Part shown: positions 27,265-35,800 of the stretch, piece by piece
Position numbering within the stretch: the first letter of the stretch is position 1
How the letters are laid out: every line of letters begins with the position of its first letter
Assembly (NCBI RefSeq): GCF_001509795.1
Contig: NZ_LLZN01000086.1
Location: 1 to 43,121 of the forward strand
Length of the DNA: 43,121 bases
Reading direction: 5' to 3'
Source: Streptomyces sp. NRRL WC-3605
GTDB lineage: Bacteria; Actinomycetota; Actinomycetes; Streptomycetales; Streptomycetaceae
Notes under the pieces: generated by a model
The model's database searches: none
Told to the model about the DNA's origin: nothing
What the model saw: only the letters and a program-made list of their open reading frames with translations
Made by a program: the position numbers and the translations under genes

Positions 27265-27292
27265 AAGGCCCCCCGCCGAAGCGGAGGGCCTT
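27265..27292 (-). terminator. Terminator of the tRNA cluster
   Basis: On the minus strand AAGGCCCTCCGC, loop TTCG, GCGGGGGGCCTT forms a 12-bp stem with one T-G wobble. It lies immediately downstream of the last tRNA-Glu in the direction of tRNA transcription. The UUCG tetraloop adds stability. Confidence 0.75.
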
Positions 27293-27299
27293 CTCGCTG

Positions 27300-27372
27300 T
27301 ACCCCCGACCGGATTCGAACCGGCGCTACCGCCTTGAGAGGGCGGCGTGCTAGGCCGCTACACAACGGGGGC
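27300..27372 (-). tRNA. tRNA-Glu (anticodon CTC)
   Basis: A 73-nt cloverleaf: GCCCCCG acceptor, anticodon loop CTCTCAA with anticodon CTC, and the T arm GGTTCGAATCC. The anticodon stem is CCGCC/GGCGG. Position 73 is A, and CCA is not encoded. It is identical in sequence to the copy at 27493-27565. Confidence 0.95.
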
Positions 27373-27400
27373 GAGGATCGTACGTTTCCGCAGATCCGAG

Positions 27401-27472
27401 CTGGTCTACCTGGACTCGAACCAAGACTAACTGAACCAGAATCAGTCGTGCTGCCAATTACACCATAGACCA
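27401..27472 (-). tRNA. tRNA-Gln (anticodon CTG)
   Basis: A 72-nt cloverleaf: acceptor TGGTCTA pairs with TAGACCA, the anticodon loop is TTCTGGT with CTG, and the T arm is GGTTCGAGTCC. It lies between two tRNA-Glu genes in a minus-strand array. Because Streptomyces lacks GlnRS, this tRNA is expected to be charged first with Glu by GltX. Confidence 0.95.
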
Positions 27473-27492
27473 ATGTGGTTTAGACCAGTTTG

Positions 27493-27565
27493 TACCCCCG
27501 ACCGGATTCGAACCGGCGCTACCGCCTTGAGAGGGCGGCGTGCTAGGCCGCTACACAACGGGGGC
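27493..27565 (-). tRNA. tRNA-Glu (anticodon CTC)
   Basis: A 73-nt cloverleaf with the same sequence as the copy at 27300-27372, anticodon CTC. It is separated by 20 nt from the preceding tRNA-Gln, consistent with one processed polycistronic transcript. Confidence 0.95.
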
Positions 27566-27627
27566 CCTAGCGATCCTGCATCGAGGTCGGCGGGAGCTAC
27601 CCGAACCGTCCTCGCGGGAAGGATCTG

Positions 27628-27700
27628 TACCCCCGACCGGATTCGAACCGGCGCTACTGCCTTGAGAGGGCAGCGTGCTAGGCCGCTACACAACGGGGGC
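27628..27700 (-). tRNA. tRNA-Glu (anticodon CTC), variant anticodon stem
   Basis: A 73-nt cloverleaf with anticodon CTC. It differs from the other two Glu copies by a compensated pair: CTGCC/GGCAG instead of CCGCC/GGCGG in the anticodon stem. A paired change preserves the fold, which shows the gene is under selection and functional. Confidence 0.95.
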
Positions 27701-27740
27701 TTTGCGGATTGGTCTCCGCGGCGCAGATGAGCTCTGCGAG

Positions 27741-27812
27741 CTGGCCTACCTGGACTCGAACCAAGACTAACTGAACCAGAATCAGTCGTGCTGCCAATTA
27801 CACCATAGGCCA
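27741..27812 (-). tRNA. tRNA-Gln (anticodon CTG), variant acceptor stem
   Basis: A 72-nt cloverleaf with anticodon CTG. It differs from the other Gln copy by a compensated acceptor pair (TGGCCTA/TAGGCCA against TGGTCTA/TAGACCA). It is the first gene of the array in the transcription direction. Confidence 0.95.
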
Positions 27813-27903
27813 CTGGAACGCAAGCCCCTGAGGGGATCTTGTTCTAGTTCGCTCCCCCGGTTCCCGGCCTTTCGGCCCGCTCCCCGGCGGCGCAGGAAGA
27901 ACA

Positions 27904-28729
27904 TTACCTGAACGTGGGCCGGGCTCCAAAACGGGTATCGGCGCCGAGCAGCGCCGGGAGTTCGGCGAGCGAGGCGATCCGGTGGGGGCCGGCGGCCGCG
28001 TCATCGGCGGTGTACACGCCGTGACGGTCGATCCAGACCGACAGCAGCCCGGCGTCGGCGGCGCCCCGCCCGTCGACGCCGTGACGGTCGATCCAGACCG
28101 ACAGCAGCCCGGCGGTGACGGTCGATCCAGACCGACAGCAGCCCGGCGTCGGCGGCGCCCCGCCCGTCGATCAGCGGATGGTCGCCGACGTAGGCCACCT
28201 GGTCCGGGGCGAGCCGCAGGGCCGCGCAGGCGGCGTGGAAGGCACCGGCCTCCGGCTTGGACACGCCCAGCTCGGCGGCGCACAGGATGGCCTCGAAGCG
28301 GTCGTGGACGCCCAGCACCCGCAGTTTGCGGTCCTGGACGTGCAGGCTGGAGTTGGACAGGACGGCGTGCCGGTGGCTGGCCGCGAGGGCGTCCAGGACC
28401 GGCAGGACGTCCGGGAACAGCGCCCAGGCCGTCTCGTAGTGGGCGACGTACCGGTCGAACCAGGCGTCCGCCCCGGCGTCGCCCAGCTCCTCGCCGAGGA
28501 AGACCCGCACCCGGTCGCGGCGCTGCCCCTGGAAGGTCGCCTCGCCGGCCGCGTAGCGGGCCCACTGCGCCTCGGTGACCTCGCGCCAGAGCGCCAGGGC
28601 CCGCTCGGCGCTCCCGTACCGCTCGAGCAGCCCCTCGGCCGCCAGGTGGGCGCGCATCCCGGCTCGGTCGGCCGCGGTGTAGTCGAAGAGCGTGTCGTCC
28701 ACGTCCCAGACCACCGCGCGAATGCCCAT
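27904..28729 (-). pseudogene. HAD-family hydrolase with frameshifted C-terminus
   Basis: A haloacid dehalogenase-like phosphatase. Motif I VVWDVDDTLF (nucleophile Asp9, Asp11), motif II VLSNSS, motif III Lys in SKPEAG and motif IV YVGDHPLIDG are all intact, as is the cap region between I and II. A tandem triplication at 28021-28147 adds 94 nt, which is not divisible by three. The frame therefore shifts after GLLSVWIDRH, and translation continues as an Arg-rich tail (RRAAVGLDRPSRRRRAGRRR) to a stop at 28001. Removing the 94 nt restores one frame of 243 residues ending with GVYTADDAAAGPHRIASLAE and a TAA at 27904-27906. The core catalytic fold may survive, so it is a pseudogene or a recently altered protein. 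Start is ATG 28729. Confidence 0.8.
28021..28170. repeat. Tandem micro-triplication inside the HAD gene
   Basis: A 33-nt unit beginning GTGACGGTCGATCCAG is present identically at 28021-28053, 28081-28113 and 28115-28147. Copies 1 and 3 are both followed by the same 23-nt segment (28054-28076 and 28148-28170). The spacings are 60 nt (in frame) and 34 nt (out of frame). This points to replication slippage or an assembly artefact in a repeat-prone stretch. Confidence 0.92.
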
Positions 28730-28800
28730 GATCCGACGGTAGCGCGCGCCTGCGCGGCCTGTCCGGGGATCGTGCCGCGCGGGCAGTCAGACCGGGCCGG

Positions 28801-29475
28801 TCAGACGGGGGCGCCGGCCTCGGCCGGGGCCACGAGGAAGTCGGTGACGAAGCAGGTGACCTCGCCGTCGGCGCCGCGGCCCGTCCAGGTCGGGTAGGCA
28901 CCGTCGCCCCAGCCCGAGGTGAAGGCGGCCAGGGTGTGCCCGGTGCCGGGGGACCTGATCAGATGGGGTCCCCCGGACCAGTCGCTGTCCTCGAAGGCGT
29001 CCCACAGCGGCCCCTCGTCCTCCTGCGCCTCCGGGAAGCCCTGCTCGGCCGCGGCGTCGTAGAAGCAGCCGGTGCCGGCGTCGACGCCGTAGCCGTAGAA
29101 CTCGTCGTCCCCGAGGTCGGCCGGGTCCTGGCCGGGGAGCAGGGCCAACTCCCACGTCACGGTGGGTTCGTCGCGGATGACCAGGCGGGCCGCCGCCACC
29201 CGGCGGTGCGGGTGGTCGGACGGGGCCTCGCCGGCGCGGGTGAGGGTGGCGACGGCGGCCTCGACGCGGTAGCGGCCGGGGGCGACGGTGACCGTGAAGG
29301 GCTCGATGTCGCCGGTGCCGAGGTAGACGAAGGGGTCGCAGGCGACGACCCGGCCGGTGGGCAGGTCCAGTTCGCCGCCGTCGGCCACGTGGGTCACGCC
29401 GGTCGTCCCGGAGGAGTGGCTGAACGTGCTGCCCGGCGTGAACAGCCAGGTGTAGTCGCGAGGGGACATCGGCAT
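28801..29475 (-). CDS. DUF4241-domain protein
   Basis: A 224-residue protein of the DUF4241 family. Visible features are VVACDPFVYL near the N-terminus, VAPGRYRVEAAVA, and the characteristic C-terminal ending FTSGWGDGAYPTWTGRGADG followed by CFVTDFLVAP. No signal peptide or membrane segment is present. The family has no settled function; it appears scattered in bacteria as stand-alone cytoplasmic proteins. The ATG is at 29475. The neighbouring gltX has its own terminator at 29548-29582, so this gene is probably transcribed separately. Confidence 0.8.
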   Translation of the reverse strand: MPMSPRDYTWLFTPGSTFSHSSGTTGVTHVADGGELDLPTGRVVACDPFVYLGTGDIEPFTVTVAPGRYRVEAAVATLTRAGEAPSDHPHRRVAAARLVIRDEPTVTWELALLPGQDPADLGDDEFYGYGVDAGTGCFYDAAAEQGFPEAQEDEGPLWDAFEDSDWSGGPHLIRSPGTGHTLAAFTSGWGDGAYPTWTGRGADGEVTCFVTDFLVAPAEAGAPV

Positions 29476-29547
29476 GGCGGCGCGCCTTCCTGATCAAGGA
29501 CTCGGTGGGACGACCGTAGTGGGGCCCACTGACATCGCCGACGACGC

Positions 29548-29582
29548 AGGGGCGGCTCCCGCGCGATGCGGGTGCCGCCCCT
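29548..29582 (-). terminator. gltX terminator
   Basis: On the minus strand AGGGGCGGC pairs with GCCGCCCCT, and an inner stem CCCGC/GCGGG extends it, giving a 35-nt hairpin 18 nt past the gltX stop. There is no U-tract. Confidence 0.7.
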
Positions 29583-29600
29583 CACGGGCACGCGTGCGGA

Positions 29601-31088
29601 TCAGGCCGCGGACAGCTTCGCCAGCGCCGCGTCGATCCGGGCGAGCGTCCTCTCCTTGCCCAGGACCTCCAGGGACTCGAAGAGCGGCAGGCCGACCGTG
29701 CGGCCGGTGACGGCGACACGGACCGGGGCCTGCGCCTTGCCGAGCTTGAGGCCGTGGGCCTCGCCGGCGGCCAGGACGGCCTCCTTCAGCGACTCGGCGG
29801 AGGACCAGTCGGCGGCGTCCAGCTTCTCGCGGGCCGTGCGGAGCAGGGCGTCGCTGCCCTCCTTCATGGCCTTGGTCCAGGACGCCTCGTCGAAGACCGG
29901 CTCCGGCAGGAACAGGAAGTCGACGTTGTCGGTGATCTCGGACAGGACCTTGAGGCGGGTCTGCGCGTGCGGGGCGATCGCCTGCCACTTGGCCTCGTCG
30001 AACGCCTCCGGGGCCCACGGGGCGACGGGGGCCTGGAGCCACGGGCGGCAGCGCTCGGTGAAGTCCTTCACGTCGAGCAGGCGGATGTGGTCGGCGTTGA
30101 TCGCCTCGCACTTCTTCAGGTCGAAGCGGGCCGGGTTCGGGTTGACGTCCTCGATCTCGAAGGCCGCGACCATCTCGTCGATGCCGAAGATGTCCTGGTC
30201 GGCGGAGAGCGACCAGCCGAGCAGCGACAGGTAGTTGAGCAGGCCCTCGGGCAGGAAGCCGCGCTCTCGGTAGAGGTTCAGCGAGGACTGCGGGTCGCGC
30301 TTGGAGAGCTTCTTGTTGCCCTCGCCCATCACGTACGGCAGGTGGCCGAAGGCCGGGGTCTGCTTGGCGATGCCCAGTTCGGCGAGCGCCTTGTAGAGGG
30401 CGATCTGGCGGGGCGTGGAGGAGAGCAGGTCCTCGCCGCGCAGGACGTGGGTGATCTCCATGAGCGCGTCGTCGACCGGGTTGACCAGCGTGTACAGCGG
30501 GGCGCCGTTGGCACGGACGATGCCGTAGTCCGGGACGTTCTCCGGGAGGTAGGTGATCTCGCCGCGGACCAGGTCCGTGAAGGTGATCGGCTCGTCGGGC
30601 ATCCGGAAGCGGACGATCGGCGTGCGGCCCTGGGCCTTGTACTCCTCGACCTGGGCGCCGGTGAGGTCGCGGCAGTGCCCGTCGTAGCCGGACGGCTTGC
30701 CGGCGGCGCGGGCGGCCTCGCGGCGGGTGTCCAGCTCCTCCTGGGAGCAGTAGCAGTGGTAGGCGTGGCCGGCGTCCAGCAGCTTGGCGGCGACGTCCTT
30801 GTAGAGGTCCATCCGCTGCGACTGGCGGTACGGCGCGTGCGGGCCGCCGACCTCGGGGCCCTCGTCCCAGTCGAAGCCCAGCCAGCGCATGGCGTCCAGC
30901 AGCTGGTTGTAGGACTCCTCGGAGTCGCGGGCCGCGTCGGTGTCCTCGATACGGAAGACCAGCGTGCCCTGGTGGTGCTTGGCGAACGCCCAGTTGAACA
31001 GGGCGGTGCGGACCAGGCCCACGTGGGGGTTACCGGTGGGCGACGGGCAGAAACGGACGCGTACTGGGGAGCCTGATGCGCTAGCCAC
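29601..31088 (-). CDS. gltX: Glutamyl-tRNA synthetase
   Basis: A 495-residue class I synthetase. The HIGH-equivalent PHVG is at residues 21-24 within [20 protein letters not shown], and the KMSKS-equivalent KLSKR is at 260-264. A zinc-like Cys cluster ([10 protein letters not shown]) and the C-terminal anticodon-binding domain follow. In Streptomyces, which lacks GlnRS, GltX is non-discriminating: it charges both tRNA-Glu and tRNA-Gln with Glu, and GatCAB then amidates the latter. I chose the GTG at 31088, overlapping the stop of the upstream gene; a TTG three codons earlier is an alternative. The gene lies 1.8 kb from the tRNA-Glu/tRNA-Gln array. Confidence 0.96.
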   Translation of the reverse strand: MASASGSPVRVRFCPSPTGNPHVGLVRTALFNWAFAKHHQGTLVFRIEDTDAARDSEESYNQLLDAMRWLGFDWDEGPEVGGPHAPYRQSQRMDLYKDVAAKLLDAGHAYHCYCSQEELDTRREAARAAGKPSGYDGHCRDLTGAQVEEYKAQGRTPIVRFRMPDEPITFTDLVRGEITYLPENVPDYGIVRANGAPLYTLVNPVDDALMEITHVLRGEDLLSSTPRQIALYKALAELGIAKQTPAFGHLPYVMGEGNKKLSKRDPQSSLNLYRERGFLPEGLLNYLSLLGWSLSADQDIFGIDEMVAAFEIEDVNPNPARFDLKKCEAINADHIRLLDVKDFTERCRPWLQAPVAPWAPEAFDEAKWQAIAPHAQTRLKVLSEITDNVDFLFLPEPVFDEASWTKAMKEGSDALLRTAREKLDAADWSSAESLKEAVLAAGEAHGLKLGKAQAPVRVAVTGRTVGLPLFESLEVLGKERTLARIDAALAKLSAA

Positions 31089-31866
31089 GCTTGACAACCT
31101 TGTTGGTGAGAGTGCCGATGCCTTCGATGGTGACGGCGACCTCGTCGCCGACGCTGAGGGGTCCGACGCCTGCCGGGGTGCCCGTGAGGATGACGTCGCC
31201 GGGGAGCAGCGTCATGGCCTCGGAGATGTTGACGACCAGGTCCTCGATGGAGTGGATCATCTCGCTGGTGCGGCCGAGCTGGCGCTGTTCGCCGTTGACC
31301 GTGAGCTGGATCGTCAGGTCGGACGCCGTCCCGATGTCCAGTCCGGTCTCGACCCAGGGGCCGAGCGGGCAGGAGCTGTCGAAGCCCTTGGCCCGCGCCC
31401 ACTGCTTCTCGCGCTTCTGGACGTCCCGCGCGGTGATGTCGTTGGCGCAGGTGTAGCCGAAGATCACGTCCTTGACGCGCTCGCGCGGGACCTCCCGGCA
31501 CAGCCGGCCGATGACGACGGCGAGTTCCGCCTCGTGGTGGAGGTCCTGGGTGAAGGACGGGTACTGGATCTCGTCGCCGGGACCGATCACCGAGGTGGAC
31601 GGCTTGAAGAAGGCGAACGGGGCGTCGGGCACCTCGTTGCCGAGTTCACGGGCGTGCTCGGCGTAGTTGCGGCCGAAGGCCACGACCTTGTTGGGGAGGA
31701 CCGGCGGCAGCAGCCTGACCTTGCTCAGCGGCACCTTCGTGCCGGAGAGCTCGAAGTCCGTGAACGGGATGCCCTTGATGATGTCGAGGACGTATTCGTC
31801 CGGCCTGTCGCCCTCGACCGCGCCGAAGGCGACGTTCCCGTCGATGGAGAATCTGGCGATGCGCAC
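31081..31866 (-). CDS. Fumarylacetoacetate hydrolase family protein
   Basis: A 261-residue FAH-fold enzyme. The active-site segment [13 protein letters not shown] carries the metal-binding acidic residues (E, E), and [15 protein letters not shown] and TGTPAGVGP are also conserved. [18 protein letters not shown] is the N-terminal family signature. Members act as hydrolases, decarboxylases or isomerases on beta-keto acids (for example HpaG-type or YcgM-like); the substrate cannot be assigned. GTG at 31866. It overlaps the gltX start by 8 nt, so gltX may be translated by coupling. Confidence 0.9.
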   Translation of the reverse strand: MRIARFSIDGNVAFGAVEGDRPDEYVLDIIKGIPFTDFELSGTKVPLSKVRLLPPVLPNKVVAFGRNYAEHARELGNEVPDAPFAFFKPSTSVIGPGDEIQYPSFTQDLHHEAELAVVIGRLCREVPRERVKDVIFGYTCANDITARDVQKREKQWARAKGFDSSCPLGPWVETGLDIGTASDLTIQLTVNGEQRQLGRTSEMIHSIEDLVVNISEAMTLLPGDVILTGTPAGVGPLSVGDEVAVTIEGIGTLTNKVVKRG

Positions 31867-32031
31867 GGGATCCTGCGCCCCTCACTTGAAGCCGGCTGGA
31901 GTCTGACGCTCCAGGCTAGCGCGGTGAGGCGTCCGCGCCTCGCGCGAGCGGCGCGGACGCCTGGGCCGTCGTGACGGATAGCTCCGACGGGCGGTCGTCC
32001 CACGATGAACGACATGCCGCCCGTGTCCGTA

Positions 32032-32214
32032 CTAACCGGCGACGGTGGTCGCGGGGAGTTCCTGGAGGATGGTGCGCTTGGGATTGGCGGTCTGAGCGGG
32101 GAGGTCGAGGGAGTGCTCCGGCTGCTCGGGGAGACGCAGTTCGCCGGCGCTGTCGAGGTGGGCCAGCTTCGTGCGCCGCGGGTTGGCTATGGTGTGGATC
32201 ATCGTCGTCTTCAC
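32032..32214 (-). CDS. Candidate 60-aa peptide with repeated ANP(R/K)RT motif
   Basis: The frame encodes up to 60 residues. The motif ANPRRTKL occurs near the N-terminus (TMIHTIANPRRTKLAHL) and recurs as ANPKRTIL near the C-terminus (LPAQTANPKRTILQELPA), with an acidic-rich centre (SAGELRLPEQPEHSLDLP). The proposed GTG start at 32214 has only a weak AGGAC about 11 nt upstream; an ATG at 32202 would give 56 residues. It lies alone, 150 bp upstream of the FAH gene on the same strand, in a region of about 950 bp otherwise empty of genes. No family was recognised. The regular repeat and codon-level G/C bias make it more likely coding than not. Confidence 0.5.
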   Translation of the reverse strand: MKTTMIHTIANPRRTKLAHLDSAGELRLPEQPEHSLDLPAQTANPKRTILQELPATTVAG

Positions 32215-32820
32215 GGTCGTACTGAGTCCTGTCGTGACGAAGCGCCCGGATACGGGCCTCTCGGGGCCTGCGTCCGGACGCGAGTGGGCAGAAACATCCC
32301 TCTTGTAAAGCGTCAGGCTAAACATCCGCTTCCCGGAGAAGTCGTGAAGACCCCTTGATCTGGGTGTGAGTTTGCTCACGCCCCGATACCCAATCCGGGC
32401 AATTCAGGCCTGCCCTCCCAGGCGAGGAAACGGACAATCGCCCTCTGAACCCATCATTCCGCTCCTGATCATCGCGACTGGGGCACCTTTCACGCGAAAG
32501 CGACTCGCGGACCTATGTCCGTTCTGGGGCGAATAAGGTTCCACGGCAGGTAATCCCGTACTCACGCGGTGTCACGTATGTCACGGCTCGACCTACGGGC
32601 CTTGTTGGGAATCCTGCACTGTGCTGGAATTCCACGGACCGCCGCAGGATCGAGCCGGCGCACAGGGGGCGCATCGACGCGCCGAGTGGCGGCGAGAAGG
32701 GGGAGCCAGCGCCGGTCACTCACGACCACCAGGGAGCGTGTTCAGGACGCTCCCCAATACGCCGACACCGTGTCCGACCGCTCACGCGGAAGGGCGCCTG
32801 GTCCAGAGGTTGCGACGCTA
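32215..32820. other. Gene-poor region upstream of cvnA1
   Basis: No convincing gene is present. Visible elements: a direct repeat AAACATCC at 32292-32299 and 32320-32327; GGAATCCT at 32608-32615; and the palindrome TGGAATTCCA at 32625-32634, which is part of GTGCTGGAATTCCA (32621-32634), a 14-mer also found with one mismatch before cvnA2. A frame opens with that GTG and ends TAG at 32821, overlapping the cvnA1 start by 1 nt, but its codon use (many CGA/CCA/GGA codons) is not coding-like. The cvnA1 promoter should lie here. Confidence 0.6.
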
Positions 32821-35800
32821 GTGCAGGGACGTTTCAAGAGGGATGGCAGCGCTTCGGCGGAGCCGGAGCACGGCGGGACCGACCGAGGTCCCTCGCCCCA
32901 GCACGCCCAGACCCAGGGCCCGGCCCCGTCGGTCGACAGCGGTGAGCGCTCCGGGCGCCCCGCCGTGTCGGCGTCCCCGGGTGCCGCGGTTCCCCCGCCT
33001 CCGACGAAGAAGCCGGCCAGGGGCGAGGTCGGCCCGGGCTCACGAATAGCCCTGCGCAACTGGCGTATCTCCACGCGCCTCGTCGCGCTGCTGACGCTCC
33101 CCGTGGTCGCGGCCACCTCGCTGGGCGCCCTGCGCATCAGCGACAACATGGACGACATCCAGCAGCTGGAGAACATGCGGCTGCTGACGGACATGACGAA
33201 GCGGGCCACCGAGCTCGCCCACGCGCTCCAGGAGGAGCGCGACCAGTCCGCCGGTCCGCTCGCCCACGGCGCCAAGTCGACCGACTACACGGTCAAGGGC
33301 TACCGCGACAAGACGGACCGCGCCGCGCAGAGCTTCCGCGACGCCTCCGAGGAGATCGACGACCAGAGCAAGGACGGCAGCCTCAAGGGCGTCCGCGACA
33401 ACATCGTCCAGCTCATCCGCGAACTCGGCACGCTCTCCGAGGTCCGCGGCACGGCGTACCAGGCCGACGGCAACTCCACGCAGACCGTGGAGGCCTACCA
33501 CCGGCTGATCACCCACCTGCTGGACCTCTCCCAGGACATGGCCGAGGCGACCAGCAACCCGGACATGATCCAGAGCACCCGCGCCCTGGCGTCGTTCTCC
33601 TCCGCCAAGGAGTACGCCTCCATCCAGCGCGCGGTCCTCGCGGCGGCCCTCCCGGCGAACAACACCACCGACGCCGACCTCTCGGACAACGACCGCCTCT
33701 ACGCCGACTCCGCGCTGGAGAGCCAGAAGTCCGAGCTCCGCTCCTTCAAGAGCATCTACGGCAGCGAGCCCGCCGAGGAGCTGCTGAAGCCGATCGGTGA
33801 CGGCAACCCGACGATCAAGGCCAGTGACACCTACGCCACCCGCGCCCTGACCTCGGCCACCGGCCTCGCCTCGCTGGACAAGCGCTCCTACCGGGACTGG
33901 GTGGACGACAGCACCACCAAGATCCAGGGCATGCGCGCCATCGAGACCACGCTGCTCGAGGAGATGGAGCAGAAGGCCCGCGAGCTGCGCAACGAGTCGG
34001 AGCGCGAGGCGATCATCTCCGGTGCGCTGATCCTGCTCGTGCTCGGTGTGTCGCTGGTCGGCGCCTTCGTCGTGGCCCGCTCCATGATCCGCTCGCTGCG
34101 CCGGCTGGAGGAGACCGCCACCAAGGTCGCCCAGGACCGTCTGCCCGAGCTGGTCAAGCAGCTCTCCGAGGCCGACCCGCAGGACGTCGACACGTCCGTG
34201 GAATCGGTCGGTGTGCACTCCCGGGACGAGATCGGCCAGGTGGCCGCGGCCTTCGACGACGTGCACCGCGAGGCGGTCCGCCTCGCCGCCGAGCAGGCCC
34301 TCCTGCGGGGCAACGTCAACGCGATGTTCACCAACCTCTCGCGCCGCTCCCAGGGCCTCATCCAGCGTCAGCTCTCGCTCATCTCCGAACTGGAGTCCCG
34401 CGAGGCCGACCCGGACCAGCTGTCCTCGCTGTTCAAGCTCGACCACCTCGCGACGCGTATGCGCCGTAACGGTGAGAACCTCCTCGTCCTCGCGGGTGAG
34501 GAGCCCGGCCGCCGGTGGACCCGCCCGGTCCCCCTGGTCGACGTGCTCCGCGCCGCCGCGTCCGAGGTGGAGCAGTACGAGCGCATCGAGCTGGCCGCCG
34601 TGCCGACCACCGAAGTGGCCGGCCGCGTGGTCAACGACCTCGTGCACCTCCTCGCCGAGCTGCTGGAGAACGCGACCTCGTTCTCCTCGCCGCAGACCAA
34701 GGTCAAGGTCACCGGTCACGCACTGCCCGACGGCCGTGTGCTGATCGAGATCCACGACACCGGTATCGGCCTCTCCCCCGAGGACCTCGCGGCGATCAAC
34801 GAGCGGCTCGCCTCGCCGCCCACCGTGGACGTCTCCGTCTCCCGCCGCATGGGTCTGTTCGTGGTCGGCCGTCTGTCGCAGCGCCACGGCATCCGCATCC
34901 AGCTCCGCCCGTCGGACTCCGGTGGTACGACCGCGCTGGTCATGCTGCCCGTCGACGTCGCCCAGGGCGGCAAGAAGCCGGCCGGTGCCAAGCCCGGCCC
35001 GAACGGCCCCGGTGCCTCCGGCGGCCCCGCCGCCGCGCAGGCCGCCGCCGGCGCTGCCGCCGCGCGCCGTCAGGTGCAGTCCGGTGGCGGTGCCTTCGGT
35101 GGGGGTGCGCCGGGTGGCGGTGCCCTCGGCGGCGGTGCCCCGGGCGGTGGCCGGCTCGGCGCCGGTCAGGGCCCGCGTGCGGCGCTGCCCGGACGTGACG
35201 GCGCCGGTGCGCAGGGTGGACCGGGCGCGCCGCGCGGACCGCAGGGCGGTCCCGGTGCTCCCGCGCAGGGCCGGCCGGCGCAGGCCGGTGCCGGGTACGG
35301 CGGCCCCTCGCAGGGCGCCGGGCAGGGCATGCAGAGCAACGGCTCCGGTCAGGACATGTTCGGCTCCCGCGGGACCGCCCCCGGACGCGACCAGTCCCGC
35401 CAGGGCGCCCCGACACCTCCGCAGGCGCAGCCCGCCGCCGGCGAGCAGGGCCCCCGCCGTGGCCGCCGGCCGCAGCTGCCGCCGCGCGGTGGCGCGCGGG
35501 CCGAGCTGCCCGGCGGCAACCAGCCCTCGCGTCCCAGCTGGAGCGACGAGAACGCGCAGCCCCCGGTGCCGCGCGCCTCGCTCGACACCCCGCGCGGGCA
35601 CGACGAGGACCCGGCGCAGCAGACCTCGCGGATGCCGCGGATCGACGACCGGCAGGGCCCGGCCTCCACCTCGGAGTTCGCCCGCCCGGACTTCGACGCC
35701 CAGGCGCCCGGCGGTTACGACCCGCAGAACACGGGTCAGTTCGCCCGCCCCGGTGCCGACGCGCAGCAGGACACCGGCCAGTTCGTCCGCCCGGACGTCT

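Noticed and set aside
27300..27812. tRNA array as an integration site of a mobile element
   Set aside because: No integrase, truncated tRNA copy or direct repeat of a tRNA 3' end was seen; all five tRNAs are complete.
32032..32214. RiPP precursor interpretation of the 60-aa peptide
   Set aside because: No maturation enzyme, protease or transporter gene is nearby, and the peptide lacks a known leader motif.
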